Part shown: positions 36,156 through 45,516 of the stretch, one piece after another
How the letters are laid out: the number at the start of each line of letters is the position of its first letter
Numbering within the stretch: the first letter of the stretch is position 1
The notes under the pieces: model-generated
The model's input: the letters and a program-made list of their open reading frames with translations, nothing else
The model's database searches: none
Told to the model about the DNA's origin: nothing
Source: Clostridium puniceum
GTDB taxonomy: Bacteria > Bacillota > Clostridia > Clostridiales > Clostridiaceae
Assembly (NCBI RefSeq): GCF_002006345.1
Contig: NZ_LZZM01000167.1
Span: 1 to 64,000 of the forward strand
Length of the DNA: 64,000 nt
Direction: 5' to 3'
Program-made: the position numbers and the translations under genes

Positions 36156-37493
36156 TTATAATCTATGTAAAACCCACTTTTCACCTCTAAGTCTAAGTGA
36201 ATACATTGTTCCTCGAACAATCCAATCTGTATACATTGCTATCCATATCCCAAGAATACCCATTCCAAATAAAATTCCTAATATATATCCTAGACCTATC
36301 CTGAATATCCACATTCCAATAAACGCAGTCATCATAGTATATCTAGTATCTCCAGCACCTTTAAGGCCTGATGAAAGTACAAAGGAAAGAGCCCACGCCA
36401 GTAGTGCTATACTATTGCTTTTAATCAGCAATCCTGTAAGTCTTATTACCTCTGGAACATTAGTATAAAGACTAGCTACCCATTCTGCAATTGGTGCAAA
36501 TAAAATTCCTATAGATACTAAACAAATCGTTGTAAACTTAACTAAATAAATTAATGTACTTTTAGCTCCTTTAATATCATTCCTGCCAATATACTGACCT
36601 ACTAAGGTAGTTGCTGCTAAACAAAGTGCATTTCCTGGCACATTAATTATTTGTGATATTGACATCCCAATAGCATTAGCCGCAATCGAAGAAGTTCCCA
36701 TAGTTACTATAAATACTTGGACTATTAATTTTCCAGTTTGAAAAATTACTTGTTCCATACCTGCTGGTATTCCTATGTTAAATATGTTTTTTTGAACCTT
36801 CATATCAAATTTAAATGGAAATAACTTTTTAATTTTTATAATTTTACTACCCCTAAATAATATTATCATTATAAGCATAGCTCCAATCATTCTAGCTATT
36901 GCTATAGCTATAGCAGCTCCCATTATTCCAAATGATGGGATATAAAGAGAATCCACTCCATATATTAATATGTATCCTAAAATAATATTAATTACATTCA
37001 TAAACATTGAAATATACATAGGAGTTTTTGTATCTCCAGCCCCTCTAAGTATACCATTTGCAATTTGTTCTATAGCAATAAAGGGATATGTAAGTAACGT
37101 AAATTCTATATATAATTTAGCATTAGACTTAACTAATTCTTCCGCTGAACCATATAAAAAATTAATTAAAGGTACACGAAAAATCCATAAAAGTAATGTT
37201 ATTATCGTTGAAACTATAAATCCTGAAATTATAGCCTGCTTTGCTGTTTCATTAGCCTTTTTAGGCTGTTCTTGTCCAATTTGCTGAGCAACTACCACCG
37301 TTGCTCCAACTGATAAAGCTGCAAAGAATGATATAAATAGCATATTTATTGAATCTACCATTCCAATTGCTGAAACTGCCTCTTCTCCAATATGGCCTGC
37401 CATCATCGTGTTGCAAACTCCAAGTAACATAACAAAAGTCTGCTCTACCATTATAGGTATTGCTAGCTTTAAAACATTTTTTCTTATCAACAT
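36156..37493 (-). CDS. MATE family multidrug efflux transporter
   Basis: Twelve-helix MATE exporter (445 aa) of the NorM/DinF type, using a cation gradient to expel drugs or toxic metabolites. Typical segments are the N-terminal LAIPIMVEQTFVMLLGVCNTMMAG (about 10-33), NGILRGAGDTKTPMY (about 146-160) and the repeat-two equivalent SGLKGAGDTRYTMM. Complete in length. Driven by a MerR-type promoter with a leader of about 200 bases. The pseudogene at 26.9 kb is a broken relative inside the same regulon. Confidence 0.93.
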   Translation of the reverse strand: MLIRKNVLKLAIPIMVEQTFVMLLGVCNTMMAGHIGEEAVSAIGMVDSINMLFISFFAALSVGATVVVAQQIGQEQPKKANETAKQAIISGFIVSTIITLLLWIFRVPLINFLYGSAEELVKSNAKLYIEFTLLTYPFIAIEQIANGILRGAGDTKTPMYISMFMNVINIILGYILIYGVDSLYIPSFGIMGAAIAIAIARMIGAMLIMIILFRGSKIIKIKKLFPFKFDMKVQKNIFNIGIPAGMEQVIFQTGKLIVQVFIVTMGTSSIAANAIGMSISQIINVPGNALCLAATTLVGQYIGRNDIKGAKSTLIYLVKFTTICLVSIGILFAPIAEWVASLYTNVPEVIRLTGLLIKSNSIALLAWALSFVLSSGLKGAGDTRYTMMTAFIGMWIFRIGLGYILGILFGMGILGIWIAMYTDWIVRGTMYSLRLRGEKWVLHRL

Positions 37494-37703
37494 TATATTT
37501 CCTTCTTCCTCTATTAATTACTAATATTAGATTTTATTATAGTAATCATCTGTTCACGTTAACACATCGAAACATATCCATTAGATAGTTAAATGCATCT
37601 CAAACCGAATGCTTATTAATCAAATATTGTGATCTTCATCTCCTATCTTTTGTAAAATACTTCCTCCCAATAATTAAATTTCGTCATAGTTTTCCATATT
37701 ATT

Positions 37704-37734
37704 ATATTACATCCTAAAGTAAACACCAAGTCAA
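37704..37734 (-). promoter_or_regulatory. MerR-type promoter of the MATE gene
   Basis: Minus strand: -35 TTGACT (37729-37734), 19-bp spacer with GTGTTTACTTT, -10 TAATAT (37704-37709). Confidence 0.72.
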
Positions 37735-37766
37735 CATTTTTTTAATTTATTATTTAAATTTACAAA

Positions 37767-37797
37767 TTTCAATACTTAGAGTATACTCTAATATAGA
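37767..37797 (+). promoter_or_regulatory. MerR-type promoter/operator of the third MerR gene
   Basis: A perfect 16-bp palindrome, TTAGAGTATACTCTAA (37776-37791), lies between TTTCAA and TATAGA at 19-bp spacing on the plus strand, about 37 bases before the start. It is back to back with the MATE promoter, 33 bases away. Confidence 0.75.
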
Positions 37798-37833
37798 AAT
37801 CGCATTAATATTTTTATTAGGAGGAAATATATT

Positions 37834-38205
37834 ATGGGATACAGTATTGCTCAAGTAGCCGAAAAAACACATTTAACTGCACATACTTTAAGATATTATG
37901 AAAAAGAGGGATTATTACCGTTTGTAGATCGCAGTAGTTCTGGAAACAGAAATTTTCAAGATAAAGATTTAGAGTGGCTTGAACTTATTTCTTGTTTGAA
38001 AAATACAGGTATGTCCATAAAAAAAATCAAGGAAGTTATCAGCCTATATCTTGAAGGAGATGAAACTCTTGATATTCGTAGAGAAATATTTATTCGCCAT
38101 CGAGAAGAAGTTATAAATCAAATTGCAGAATTGCAGAAGAATCTTGATAAGATAAATTGTAAAATTAATTATTATGATAATATTTGTAATAAAAATACTA
38201 TCTAA
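37834..38205 (+). CDS. MerR-family regulator, AdhR/NmlR-like
   Basis: MerR protein (123 aa): winged helix YSIAQVAEKTHLTAHTLRYYEKEGLLPFVDRSSSGNRNF, then a coiled coil. Cys54 (LISCLKNTG) falls at the sensing-cysteine position of the NmlR/AdhR group; two more Cys are near the C-terminus. AGGAGG precedes the ATG. Divergent from the MATE gene with back-to-back 19-bp-spacer promoters, so it probably controls both itself and the exporter. Confidence 0.9.
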   Translation: MGYSIAQVAEKTHLTAHTLRYYEKEGLLPFVDRSSSGNRNFQDKDLEWLELISCLKNTGMSIKKIKEVISLYLEGDETLDIRREIFIRHREEVINQIAELQKNLDKINCKINYYDNICNKNTI

Positions 38206-38253
38206 ACTTATAATTTTTTAATTTTCATAAAATACATATAAAGTGCTTAAATA

Positions 38254-38303
38254 AAATGTACCATATAAGATAAACTTTTTAGTTTTACCTTATGATACAT
38301 TTT
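38254..38303. terminator. Bidirectional terminator, MerR / cyclophilin
   Basis: AAAATGTACCATA... pairs with ...TTATGATACATTTT, between convergent genes. Similar AAAATGTA arms are used after the MerR gene at 24.5 kb. Confidence 0.7.
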
Positions 38304-38341
38304 ATTTATATTATATATTTTTATTCAGTAAACTTTCATTT

Positions 38342-39031
38342 CTACTTTTTCTTTGGCTCTTTATATTCTACACCCTTTGTATCAACAGTTATTGATGTAA
38401 TAATTACATCTTTTTTAGGTGCATCATTAGAACTGATTTCTACACTTTGAATCTTATCTAAAACATCTATGCCTGAAATAACCTTACCAAAAGCCGCATA
38501 TTCTCCATTAAGATTCGGTGAATCTCCTGACATTATAAAAAACTGACTTCCTGCACTATTAGGATCTTGAGCTCTCGCCATAGATATTACCCCTTTAGTA
38601 TGCTTTAAACTATTTGCAAATCCATTTGATGTAAATTCACCTTCAATTGAATATCCAGGACCACCAGTCCCATTACCTTTAGGATCTCCACCTTGAATCA
38701 TAAAATCTTTAATTATCCTATGAAATTTCAAATTATTATAAAAACCTTTATTAGCTAAAGAAATAAAATTATTAACTGTATTTGGCGCAATTTCTGGATA
38801 TAGCTCAACATTCATAACACCATATCCCTCTACAGTTATCGTAGCTATTGGCAGATTTTTATTTTCTTTTGTTGACTCTGACTCTGTATTAGTACTTTCA
38901 CTTTTAGGAGCAGATTCATCTGTTTTAGCTGTATTACTTTTATTATTTCCACATCCCATTAATACAAACGAACCCATTAGTATAGTTATTAAAATCAAAC
39001 TTAAATATTTACTTCTACTTCTTATCTTCAT
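38342..39031 (-). CDS. Cyclophilin-type peptidyl-prolyl isomerase lipoprotein
   Basis: Secreted prolyl isomerase (229 aa) anchored in the outer leaflet of the plasma membrane. A lipoprotein signal with lipobox VLMGC puts the lipidated Cys at residue 27; a Ser/Thr/Glu-rich linker runs to about 60. The cyclophilin domain shows NFISLANKGFYNNLKFHRIIKDFMIQGGDP and SQFFIMSGDSPNLNGEYAAFGKV. It probably helps fold exported proteins. Monocistronic. Confidence 0.92.
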   Translation of the reverse strand: MKIRSRSKYLSLILITILMGSFVLMGCGNNKSNTAKTDESAPKSESTNTESESTKENKNLPIATITVEGYGVMNVELYPEIAPNTVNNFISLANKGFYNNLKFHRIIKDFMIQGGDPKGNGTGGPGYSIEGEFTSNGFANSLKHTKGVISMARAQDPNSAGSQFFIMSGDSPNLNGEYAAFGKVISGIDVLDKIQSVEISSNDAPKKDVIITSITVDTKGVEYKEPKKK

Positions 39032-39476
39032 ATTTCTTCCACCTTATATTCATATTTCAATAACCTTAGTATATCATAACTTTTCATCTTACTCACATTT
39101 GTTAATTATAAATTCACATTTATAAATTTCTAAGTATTCTTTCTATAAATCCATATATTAAGTATTTTAATTTAGTAACTCTTCTATACTCATAAATACT
39201 TTTTTAACTAAATCAAAATTTAAGGACATGTTTTCTGCCACAAGATATTTTATTTTATTTTTTAATAAAATATTTTATATTTTATTAAATTAATATTGTA
39301 AAACGTATTCATAACTTGATATAATTATATTATAGATATAATTAAAATTATTTATATTTTTATAAAACAAATTCATTACCAAAATTTATTTATTTTTAAT
39401 AACTCTATAAAAAACTTAGTGTAAATTATTTTCATATTAAGTTTTTGTAAAATGTTAATAAAGGGAGTGGCCACAT
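39032..39476. other. 445-bp divergent intergenic region
   Basis: Extremely AT-rich. Around 39247-39290 is a run of TATTTTATT-type foldbacks without G or C. I see no SigD-type chemotaxis promoter and no gene. Confidence 0.4.
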
Positions 39477-41294
39477 ATGTTCAAAAAATTATCATTAAAA
39501 CATAAAACTCACCAGCTTACAAAAAAAACATTTAACTTGCCTAAAATCAATCTACTTAATAAAAAAATTTTTTCTAAACTACAAAATAGTAAAATCTTTA
39601 AAAAATTATTTTTATTTATTGAAAATGAATCAATTGAAAAAAAGATATCTAATTCTTTTAAATTCATAATAATACTAACGGCTATAGCTATGATTTGTTC
39701 AACCATATCTATTATTTCTATGGCTTCAAGAACTAATAAATTATATACTTCACCATATGCAGTTTCAAATACTATTTCTAATATAAAATATAATTTAAAG
39801 GATTTAGACGATAATCTATATAAGGCTATATCAACAAATGAGACCTCAAAAAGAAATTACAGTATAGATCTTTCAAATGCAGCAGCTGAAGATTTAAAAA
39901 AGAATATTGAAACATTAAATAAAATATCCGCCGAAGATAATACCTTGTTGCAATCACTCTCAGAAAATATTAAAATATTAGAACCTATTAGACAAGATGC
40001 TTGTAATTTAATTAAAGAGGGCAAAAAAGAAAGAGCTATAAAACTTCTTGAATCTTCATATTCACTAACAATGGAACTTAATCAAAATATTATTCAGGAT
40101 ATATCTAACCAATCTGAAGTAGATGCTGAGAAGTTTGTAAGTAGTTCCAATATATATAGAAACTTAAGTGTAATAGCTATTATTATTTTCATAATAATAA
40201 TATTGTTCATCGCAAGTCTAGTCGAAAAATTATTAAGACAAAAATTAATTGAAGGAATTAATAATATAAAAAATATATCAAAAAACTTATTGGAAGGAAA
40301 TTTAAAAATAGATTCTACTTATACTTCTAATGATGAAATGGGTGAAATGTGTAATGATTTAATTACCTCCTTAAAAATGTTGACTTCATATGTAAATGAT
40401 ATTACAAGTACATTAGAAAGATTATCAAACTCAGATTTAAATATAAATTTAGATAATTCCATATGCTATAAAGGTGATTTTTCTCCTATTCAAGAATCAC
40501 TTGCTAGAATTGTTACCAGTTTAAATTCTACTTTTCATCAAATACGTGAAGCAATTGGTCTTATAGCAAATAGTTCAGAACAACTATCTGGAACTACTCA
40601 GATGCTTTCCGAAGGTTCTGCCTCTCAAGCAGAAGCTGTAGAAGATTTATTATCAAGCTTCACTAAAATATTAACACAAGTTCAAAAAAATACTGACAAC
40701 GCATATAAAGCTAATAGCTTTTCAGATAAGACAAAAGATATTGTTACTGATGGACGCAGTAAAATGAATGATTTAATGAAATCAATGAAAGAAATTACTA
40801 ACTCTTCAAAACAAATTGCTGAAATTGTAAATACTATAGAAGAAATAGCTTCTCAAACAAATCTTTTAGCATTAAATGCTGCTATAGAAGCTGCTAGAGC
40901 TGGAGATGCTGGAAAAGGCTTTGCAGTTGTAGCTGATGAAGTAAAAAGACTTGCAGCTCAATCTTCTGAAGCAGTTAAAAACACTACAATTATAATTTCC
41001 AATTCCTTACACGCGGTGATGGGTGGAGAAAAATTAGCACAGGAAACTGCAGATGCTTTAAATATAATAGTTAAAAACGTGGATGATACTGCTAATTTAG
41101 TAAAACAAATTGCTACTGAATCTAAAGATCAGGCTGATGCAATAGAAAAAATGACATCTAGAGTTCATAAAATATCAGATGTAGTTCAAACAAATTCAGC
41201 AACAGCTGAAGAAACTGCTGCATCTACTCAAGAATTAGCTTCTCAATCACAATTAATAAATGACAAGCTATCAATCTATAAATTGAAAAATTAA
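39477..41294 (+). CDS. Methyl-accepting chemotaxis protein
   Basis: Membrane chemoreceptor (605 aa). An unusual basic cytosolic N-terminus of about 60 residues precedes TM1 (about 62-85). A roughly 145-residue extracellular four-helix-bundle-like sensor follows, then TM2 (about 230-250), a HAMP region and the signalling hairpin with the conserved tip [21 protein letters not shown] (broken here for length: tip core [15 protein letters not shown]) near 460-480. The ligand is unknown. It is monocistronic with AAGGGAGTGG before the ATG and has a strong terminator. Confidence 0.93.
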   Translation: MFKKLSLKHKTHQLTKKTFNLPKINLLNKKIFSKLQNSKIFKKLFLFIENESIEKKISNSFKFIIILTAIAMICSTISIISMASRTNKLYTSPYAVSNTISNIKYNLKDLDDNLYKAISTNETSKRNYSIDLSNAAAEDLKKNIETLNKISAEDNTLLQSLSENIKILEPIRQDACNLIKEGKKERAIKLLESSYSLTMELNQNIIQDISNQSEVDAEKFVSSSNIYRNLSVIAIIIFIIIILFIASLVEKLLRQKLIEGINNIKNISKNLLEGNLKIDSTYTSNDEMGEMCNDLITSLKMLTSYVNDITSTLERLSNSDLNINLDNSICYKGDFSPIQESLARIVTSLNSTFHQIREAIGLIANSSEQLSGTTQMLSEGSASQAEAVEDLLSSFTKILTQVQKNTDNAYKANSFSDKTKDIVTDGRSKMNDLMKSMKEITNSSKQIAEIVNTIEEIASQTNLLALNAAIEAARAGDAGKGFAVVADEVKRLAAQSSEAVKNTTIIISNSLHAVMGGEKLAQETADALNIIVKNVDDTANLVKQIATESKDQADAIEKMTSRVHKISDVVQTNSATAEETAASTQELASQSQLINDKLSIYKLKN

Positions 41295-41335
41295 TCCAAC
41301 AAAAGCTTATCCTATAAATATATAATAAATAGAAT

Positions 41336-41384
41336 AACCTGCTTTCTATATGAATATTATATTTCGTATAGAAATCAGGTTTTT
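41336..41384. terminator. Terminator between chemoreceptor and AAC(3)-like gene
   Basis: AACCTGCTTTCTATA pairs with TATAGAAATCAGGTT (one mismatch) followed by TTT on the plus strand. Confidence 0.82.
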
Positions 41385-41435
41385 CCTATGTCAATAAAGT
41401 ATATTAATTTTCATGTTTTACAGCTTTTTAATTCT

Positions 41436-42239
41436 CTAAACTCTATTTTTCTCCATCCATTTAATCGTCCAATCTACTAAATCCCTTTGCCCTATAAATC
41501 TTACCTCAGCATTCCCAACCTTATTGACTTTTATATTCTTTTCTTTATCATACTCTTGTCCCAGCCTTATAAAATCTTCATCATCTACGACTTGAGTATT
41601 ATATGTTACCCATTCTCTTTTGCCATTAATCATTATTGCACTGCTTTCATCAGTAAATTTTTTACTTGAAAAATTTGCTCTTGTTTCAGCTAAATGTAAA
41701 GATGTATTTTTTTCATATCCAACCCCAATAAGTAAAACATAACCATCTAATTTATATAATTTATCTACAGGTGAATTCTCACCAAAGATATTACTTAAAT
41801 CATGATCCTTTGTAATGTACTCTGCATATTTACCTACTGCTGCTATAGATCTAGCTGGATGATTTGTTCTTTTTGCTCCTGGCCATTTTCTAAACATTTC
41901 AGCAACTGCCCCCATATTGATTGCAGGTGTAATTTCTTTATCATAAGCTGGCCAATTTTCACGAATTATAGGCCACCATTCTTCTGGTTCTTTCCAATGT
42001 ACTCCAGTTGATGGATCAAGGTTTTTCCAGGTTTGAGAAGGCATCATTAAAGTGCCTTCTTCTCCTACAATTTCAAGAAGTGCTCTTATTAATGTTTCAG
42101 CACCACCTACAACAAATCCTAAACTTTTTAACGACGTGTGTACAAATATTGCCTGACCTTTTGCTACTCCACAATTTTTAAAGCCTTCTATTAACTCTTC
42201 CTTAGTTAATATTATCCTTGTTTCTTTTTTCTCTCCCAT
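41436..42239 (-). CDS. AAC(3)-family N-acetyltransferase
   Basis: Antibiotic N-acetyltransferase fold (267 aa), the family of aminoglycoside 3-N-acetyltransferases and YokD-like proteins. Motifs include VFVHTSLKSLGFVVGG (about 31-46), TLMMPSQTW (about 59-67), TNHPARSIAAVGKYAEY and the catalytic-region GVGYEKNTSLHLAE. Whether it modifies aminoglycosides is unknown; many chromosomal members do not confer resistance. Strong GGGGGAGG site. Confidence 0.87.
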   Translation of the reverse strand: MGEKKETRIILTKEELIEGFKNCGVAKGQAIFVHTSLKSLGFVVGGAETLIRALLEIVGEEGTLMMPSQTWKNLDPSTGVHWKEPEEWWPIIRENWPAYDKEITPAINMGAVAEMFRKWPGAKRTNHPARSIAAVGKYAEYITKDHDLSNIFGENSPVDKLYKLDGYVLLIGVGYEKNTSLHLAETRANFSSKKFTDESSAIMINGKREWVTYNTQVVDDEDFIRLGQEYDKEKNIKVNKVGNAEVRFIGQRDLVDWTIKWMEKNRV

Positions 42240-42485
42240 TTTTATTCCTCCCCCTTTTATATTGCAAACTTAGTTGAACATACTATTCAATAATAGGTAT
42301 TCTATTATTTAGAAATAGTTCATAACTCAGCTTTCTCAAAATTTTTATAAAATAAATATAAATCCTCTGAAAAAAACATAAAGTTAGTAAATAAATTTTA
42401 ATTTATACCATATTTTTTAGTAAACATGGATAAGATATAGTTATAGCTTTTTTAATATTATAATAAATAAGGAGTGTAAATTTTA

Positions 42486-43097
42486 ATGATTAATAAGAAA
42501 AGTAAGCTCGCTATTGGAATTACAATACTATTTGAAATAATATTAATAGTTACTGCAATTCTTAATACTATTTCAAAACAATGGAATAATTTACTCCTAC
42601 TAGTTCAAGCAATTATATGCATTATACTTCCTTTTATAATTACATATGCTGCTAATAAAAAAAAATTAATGCTTCCATCTAATTTTCAACCAATAACAGT
42701 AATATTTATTTTACTTACGCTATACTTTGGAGAATTTCTGAAATTTTATTCTAGGTTTTGGTGGTGGGATTTATTTCTCCATGGAGTATTTGGCGGTTAT
42801 GTAGTTATTATTGCCTTATATCTAATCCAAGGAGTTATTCAAAAAGAAAAGCATGTGAGTATTAAACGATTTGCTACTTTCAGCTTAATATTTGCTTTTT
42901 GCTTTTCAATTACTCTAGGTACCTTATGGGAAATTTTCGAGTTCTTATGGGATTATTTTTTTAAGACAAATATGGTAAATGGTGGACTTGAAGATACTGC
43001 TACAGATCTTATTATAAAAATTGTAGCAGCTTTGATTACTTCAATAATATATTATTTCCGCAAGCTAAATGGATCCCAAAATAACTTAAAGCAATAG
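42486..43097 (+). CDS. YjdF/DUF2238-like membrane protein
   Basis: Integral membrane protein (203 aa) with about six helices. Membrane-embedded acidic and aromatic motifs recall the DUF2238/YjdF family: WWWDLFLHGVFGGY (about 94-107), LGTLWEIFEFLWDYFF (about 144-159) and GGLEDTATDLIIK (about 166-178). The family has no firm function. GGAGTG precedes the ATG. Stands alone between divergent and convergent neighbours. Confidence 0.75.
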   Translation: MINKKSKLAIGITILFEIILIVTAILNTISKQWNNLLLLVQAIICIILPFIITYAANKKKLMLPSNFQPITVIFILLTLYFGEFLKFYSRFWWWDLFLHGVFGGYVVIIALYLIQGVIQKEKHVSIKRFATFSLIFAFCFSITLGTLWEIFEFLWDYFFKTNMVNGGLEDTATDLIIKIVAALITSIIYYFRKLNGSQNNLKQ

Positions 43098-43121
43098 ACT
43101 TGAAATTCAAATAATATAATA

Positions 43122-43508
43122 TTAATTCTTCCTCAATTTTTCTTCAGCTTTTTTCATGTTTTCCATAGCTCTATATTTTACAATTTTAATTATTAATTCA
43201 TACGGCAATGGTTCTTTTATAGGAAACTGAACTGATCCCTTTGCTCCTTTATATTGGGATAATTCTTCTTTAAATGCTTCTATTCCACTGGGTGCTGGAT
43301 AAAATCCTATATGATTTTTATAACCAGCAAAATGAACTAAATTTCCATGTAATATAAAAGTGGGCATTTTGTAACTTATCTTTTCTTCTGCTTCAGGTGC
43401 AGCTTCTTTTATAACTTTTCTTAGTGTTTTAAGTGTTTCCTGAACCTCGATTGGAAATTGTATTATATATTCATCAATAGTATTAAATTTTATTTTATTT
43501 TCTTCCAT
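43122..43508 (-). CDS. DUF1801 / YdhG-like protein
   Basis: Small soluble protein (128 aa) of the DUF1801 (YdhG, frataxin-like fold) family. It begins FNTIDEYIIQFPIEVQETLKTLRKVI and has the conserved ISYKMPTF, HFAGYKNHIGFYP and KGSVQFP blocks. Bacterial relatives have been proposed as iron chaperones, but this is not established for the family. Its 3' end nearly meets the convergent membrane-protein gene (24 bases apart). Confidence 0.83.
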   Translation of the reverse strand: MEENKIKFNTIDEYIIQFPIEVQETLKTLRKVIKEAAPEAEEKISYKMPTFILHGNLVHFAGYKNHIGFYPAPSGIEAFKEELSQYKGAKGSVQFPIKEPLPYELIIKIVKYRAMENMKKAEEKLRKN

Positions 43509-43688
43509 AATTTATCCCTTCGTTATTCTTCATCCATATGCTTGTTATAATTTTAAATTTTCGATTTTCTTTATTATGAAGCAATTCATCTATACCCCTT
43601 TGTGACTTTAGAGAATTAGTTGCATTTAGCACCTCACCAAGGCAAAAGGAACTAATCTCCATAATAAAATAAATTTAAATTTATTAAA

Positions 43689-44117
43689 TCAAATTGATTC
43701 TTCAGTATATTTTTTAAAATTATCCAAAATTGCCTGCCAACCTGTTTGTTGCAGCTCAATAGAATTAATGCTTTCAGCTTCAAAAGATTCAGTTATTTCT
43801 GTATACTTTTCTTTACTAGCAAAAGTAATCTTAATTTTTCTTTCGTCACCTAAAGTATAATCTATTGTCTCATATAATTTCACTTCATCATAAATACCCC
43901 AAAAATCAAATCCTGAACTTCCATCTTTAGCTTCCATTCTTGAAAGAAATTTTCCCCCAACTCTTAAATCATTTTCTGAAAAAGATGTATGCCAGTCATC
44001 AGAAGCATTGTTCCATTTTTTTATATGTTCTGGTTCTGTCCAATATTCCCATACTTTTTCTACTGGCGCATTAATTATTGTTTTAACAGTTATTGTTTGC
44101 TTACTCTCATCTTTCAT
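43689..44117 (-). CDS. SRPBCC/AHSA1-like hydrophobic-ligand-binding protein
   Basis: START-like (SRPBCC) domain protein (142 aa) of the activator-of-Hsp90 homolog type: INAPVEKVWEYWTEPEHIKKWN at the start, GGKFLSRMEAKDGSSGFDFWGIYDEV in the middle and a C-terminal helix GWQAILDNFKKYTE. Small ligand unknown. It has a canonical promoter upstream at 44350-44378. Confidence 0.85.
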   Translation of the reverse strand: MKDESKQTITVKTIINAPVEKVWEYWTEPEHIKKWNNASDDWHTSFSENDLRVGGKFLSRMEAKDGSSGFDFWGIYDEVKLYETIDYTLGDERKIKITFASKEKYTEITESFEAESINSIELQQTGWQAILDNFKKYTEESI

Positions 44118-44633
44118 ATTTTACTCTCCTTCTACTTAAATAAAATCTTATATTTTTCAAAGAATATTCTCTTAATATTTTTAATATCTTATAACAAAAT
44201 TTGCTCCAACCAATTAATTCATATTGTTTACACTGAGTTAACTGTTCAATTGAATAAAATCTCCAATTCTTCAAGACTCCTTGTGTAAACTTATTAGTTA
44301 TTACAATTGCTAATTATCACTTATTTTTATACTTTCTCACATTAATATCAATATACTATAATCGAATTATTGCGTCAATATTCAATATTTTCTGATAATT
44401 ACACTCATCTAAAAAGGAATAATAGATCCTAAGTTAACTTAATTTAATATTCCTTGTTATTCTATACTTTATACTAGGTGCATTATTCTCTCTTCTCATA
44501 TGAGCACTTCAAAACATCACCACATTTTAGTAAATCTTTAAATACTTTATTTTTTTATTATACACTAACTGAAAGTAGTATAATCTATATTTTTAAAGGA
44601 CATATATTATAATAATCCTTTTATGTAAAACCA
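44118..44633. other. 516-bp intergenic region
   Basis: AT-rich region between two minus-strand genes. Apart from the SRPBCC promoter at 44350-44378 I find no gene, hairpin with T-run or repeat. Confidence 0.4.
44350..44378 (-). promoter_or_regulatory. Promoter of the SRPBCC gene
   Basis: Minus strand TTGACG (44373-44378), 17-bp spacer, TATATT (44350-44355). Confidence 0.6.
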
Positions 44634-45389
44634 CTATACGATGATAACTTCAATATTGGTTGAAAGTAGTTCAAGTTCTTCCTCCTTAATATTTGTGTCA
44701 GTTATTAAATAATTAAATTGATCAAAAGTTGCAAATCTATATAAACCATTCCGGCTAAACTTTGAGCTATCAGTTACTAAAACAACCTCTTTAGAATTCT
44801 TAAAAATTCTCTGCTTAACTTCTAATTCTCCATATGATCTAGAGCTAGGACCATCTTTATGAAATCCATCATAGCCTACAAATGCTATATCAGCATGTAT
44901 ATTTTCTATAGCTTTCGTTGCCAAATTCCCAACGAAAGACATACTCTTTTTTTGCAATTCTCCACCAATTACAATGAGTTGATTTTTAGTGTTTTCTAAA
45001 ATTAATGAACTTGTAACAATGACTAGGTCACTTTTAAGATTTAATAACTTAGCAATTTGTAGAACTGTAGTTCCAGAATCTAAAATAACAACACCGTTTT
45101 GGTGGATCATTTCAACCGCTTTTTGAGCAATTTTAAATTTTTCACTTATGTTTTTTAACAATTTATCATCAAAATGACTTTCTAAATAATTAGGTGATAT
45201 AGCAGCACAATAGTTTTTATTTATACTATTATCTTTTTTTAATAATATTAAATCTTTTCTAATAGTTTCAGCAGAAATATTAAATTCTTCAGCTAGTTCT
45301 TTAACTGATATACTTCCTTTTAACATAATTAATTGGGCCATTTTAGTTCTTCTTTCAATATCTAAAGATTTTAACAATTTAATCAGCAC
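44634..45389 (-). CDS. DeoR/GlpR-family transcriptional regulator
   Basis: Sugar-type regulator (251 aa): N-terminal DeoR winged helix (ERRTKMAQLIMLKGSISVKELAEEFNISAETIRKDL) and a C-terminal DeoR sensor domain with GTTVLQIAKLL, FVGYDGF and LVTDSSKF phosphosugar-pocket motifs. GTG start at 45389 with only a weak ribosome binding site; a TTG further in is possible. It lies 126 bases after the HAD phosphatase gene on the same strand, separated by a copy of the dispersed repeat. Confidence 0.87.
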   Translation of the reverse strand: MLIKLLKSLDIERRTKMAQLIMLKGSISVKELAEEFNISAETIRKDLILLKKDNSINKNYCAAISPNYLESHFDDKLLKNISEKFKIAQKAVEMIHQNGVVILDSGTTVLQIAKLLNLKSDLVIVTSSLILENTKNQLIVIGGELQKKSMSFVGNLATKAIENIHADIAFVGYDGFHKDGPSSRSYGELEVKQRIFKNSKEVVLVTDSSKFSRNGLYRFATFDQFNYLITDTNIKEEELELLSTNIEVIIV

Positions 45390-45445
45390 ACTTCATAATA
45401 AAATTTAAAATTGTTTTTAATTCTAAATGACTTATTTATTTTTTT

Positions 45446-45516
45446 AAGGAAACTGGAAGTACATTTGTTCGCCGAGTAAGTTCGATTAACCAAATATAAA
45501 ATTGGATATCTCACTT
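45446..45516 (+). repeat. Third, diverged copy of the dispersed repeat
   Basis: Begins AAGGAAACTGGAAGTACATT and retains TTCGCCGAGTAAGT and a foldback CCAAAT...ATTGG at the place of CAAATC...GATTTG in the copies at 201-350. The stem bases differ on both sides, suggesting that pairing is kept. It sits between the HAD gene and the DeoR gene and touches the HAD stop codon. Confidence 0.65.
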
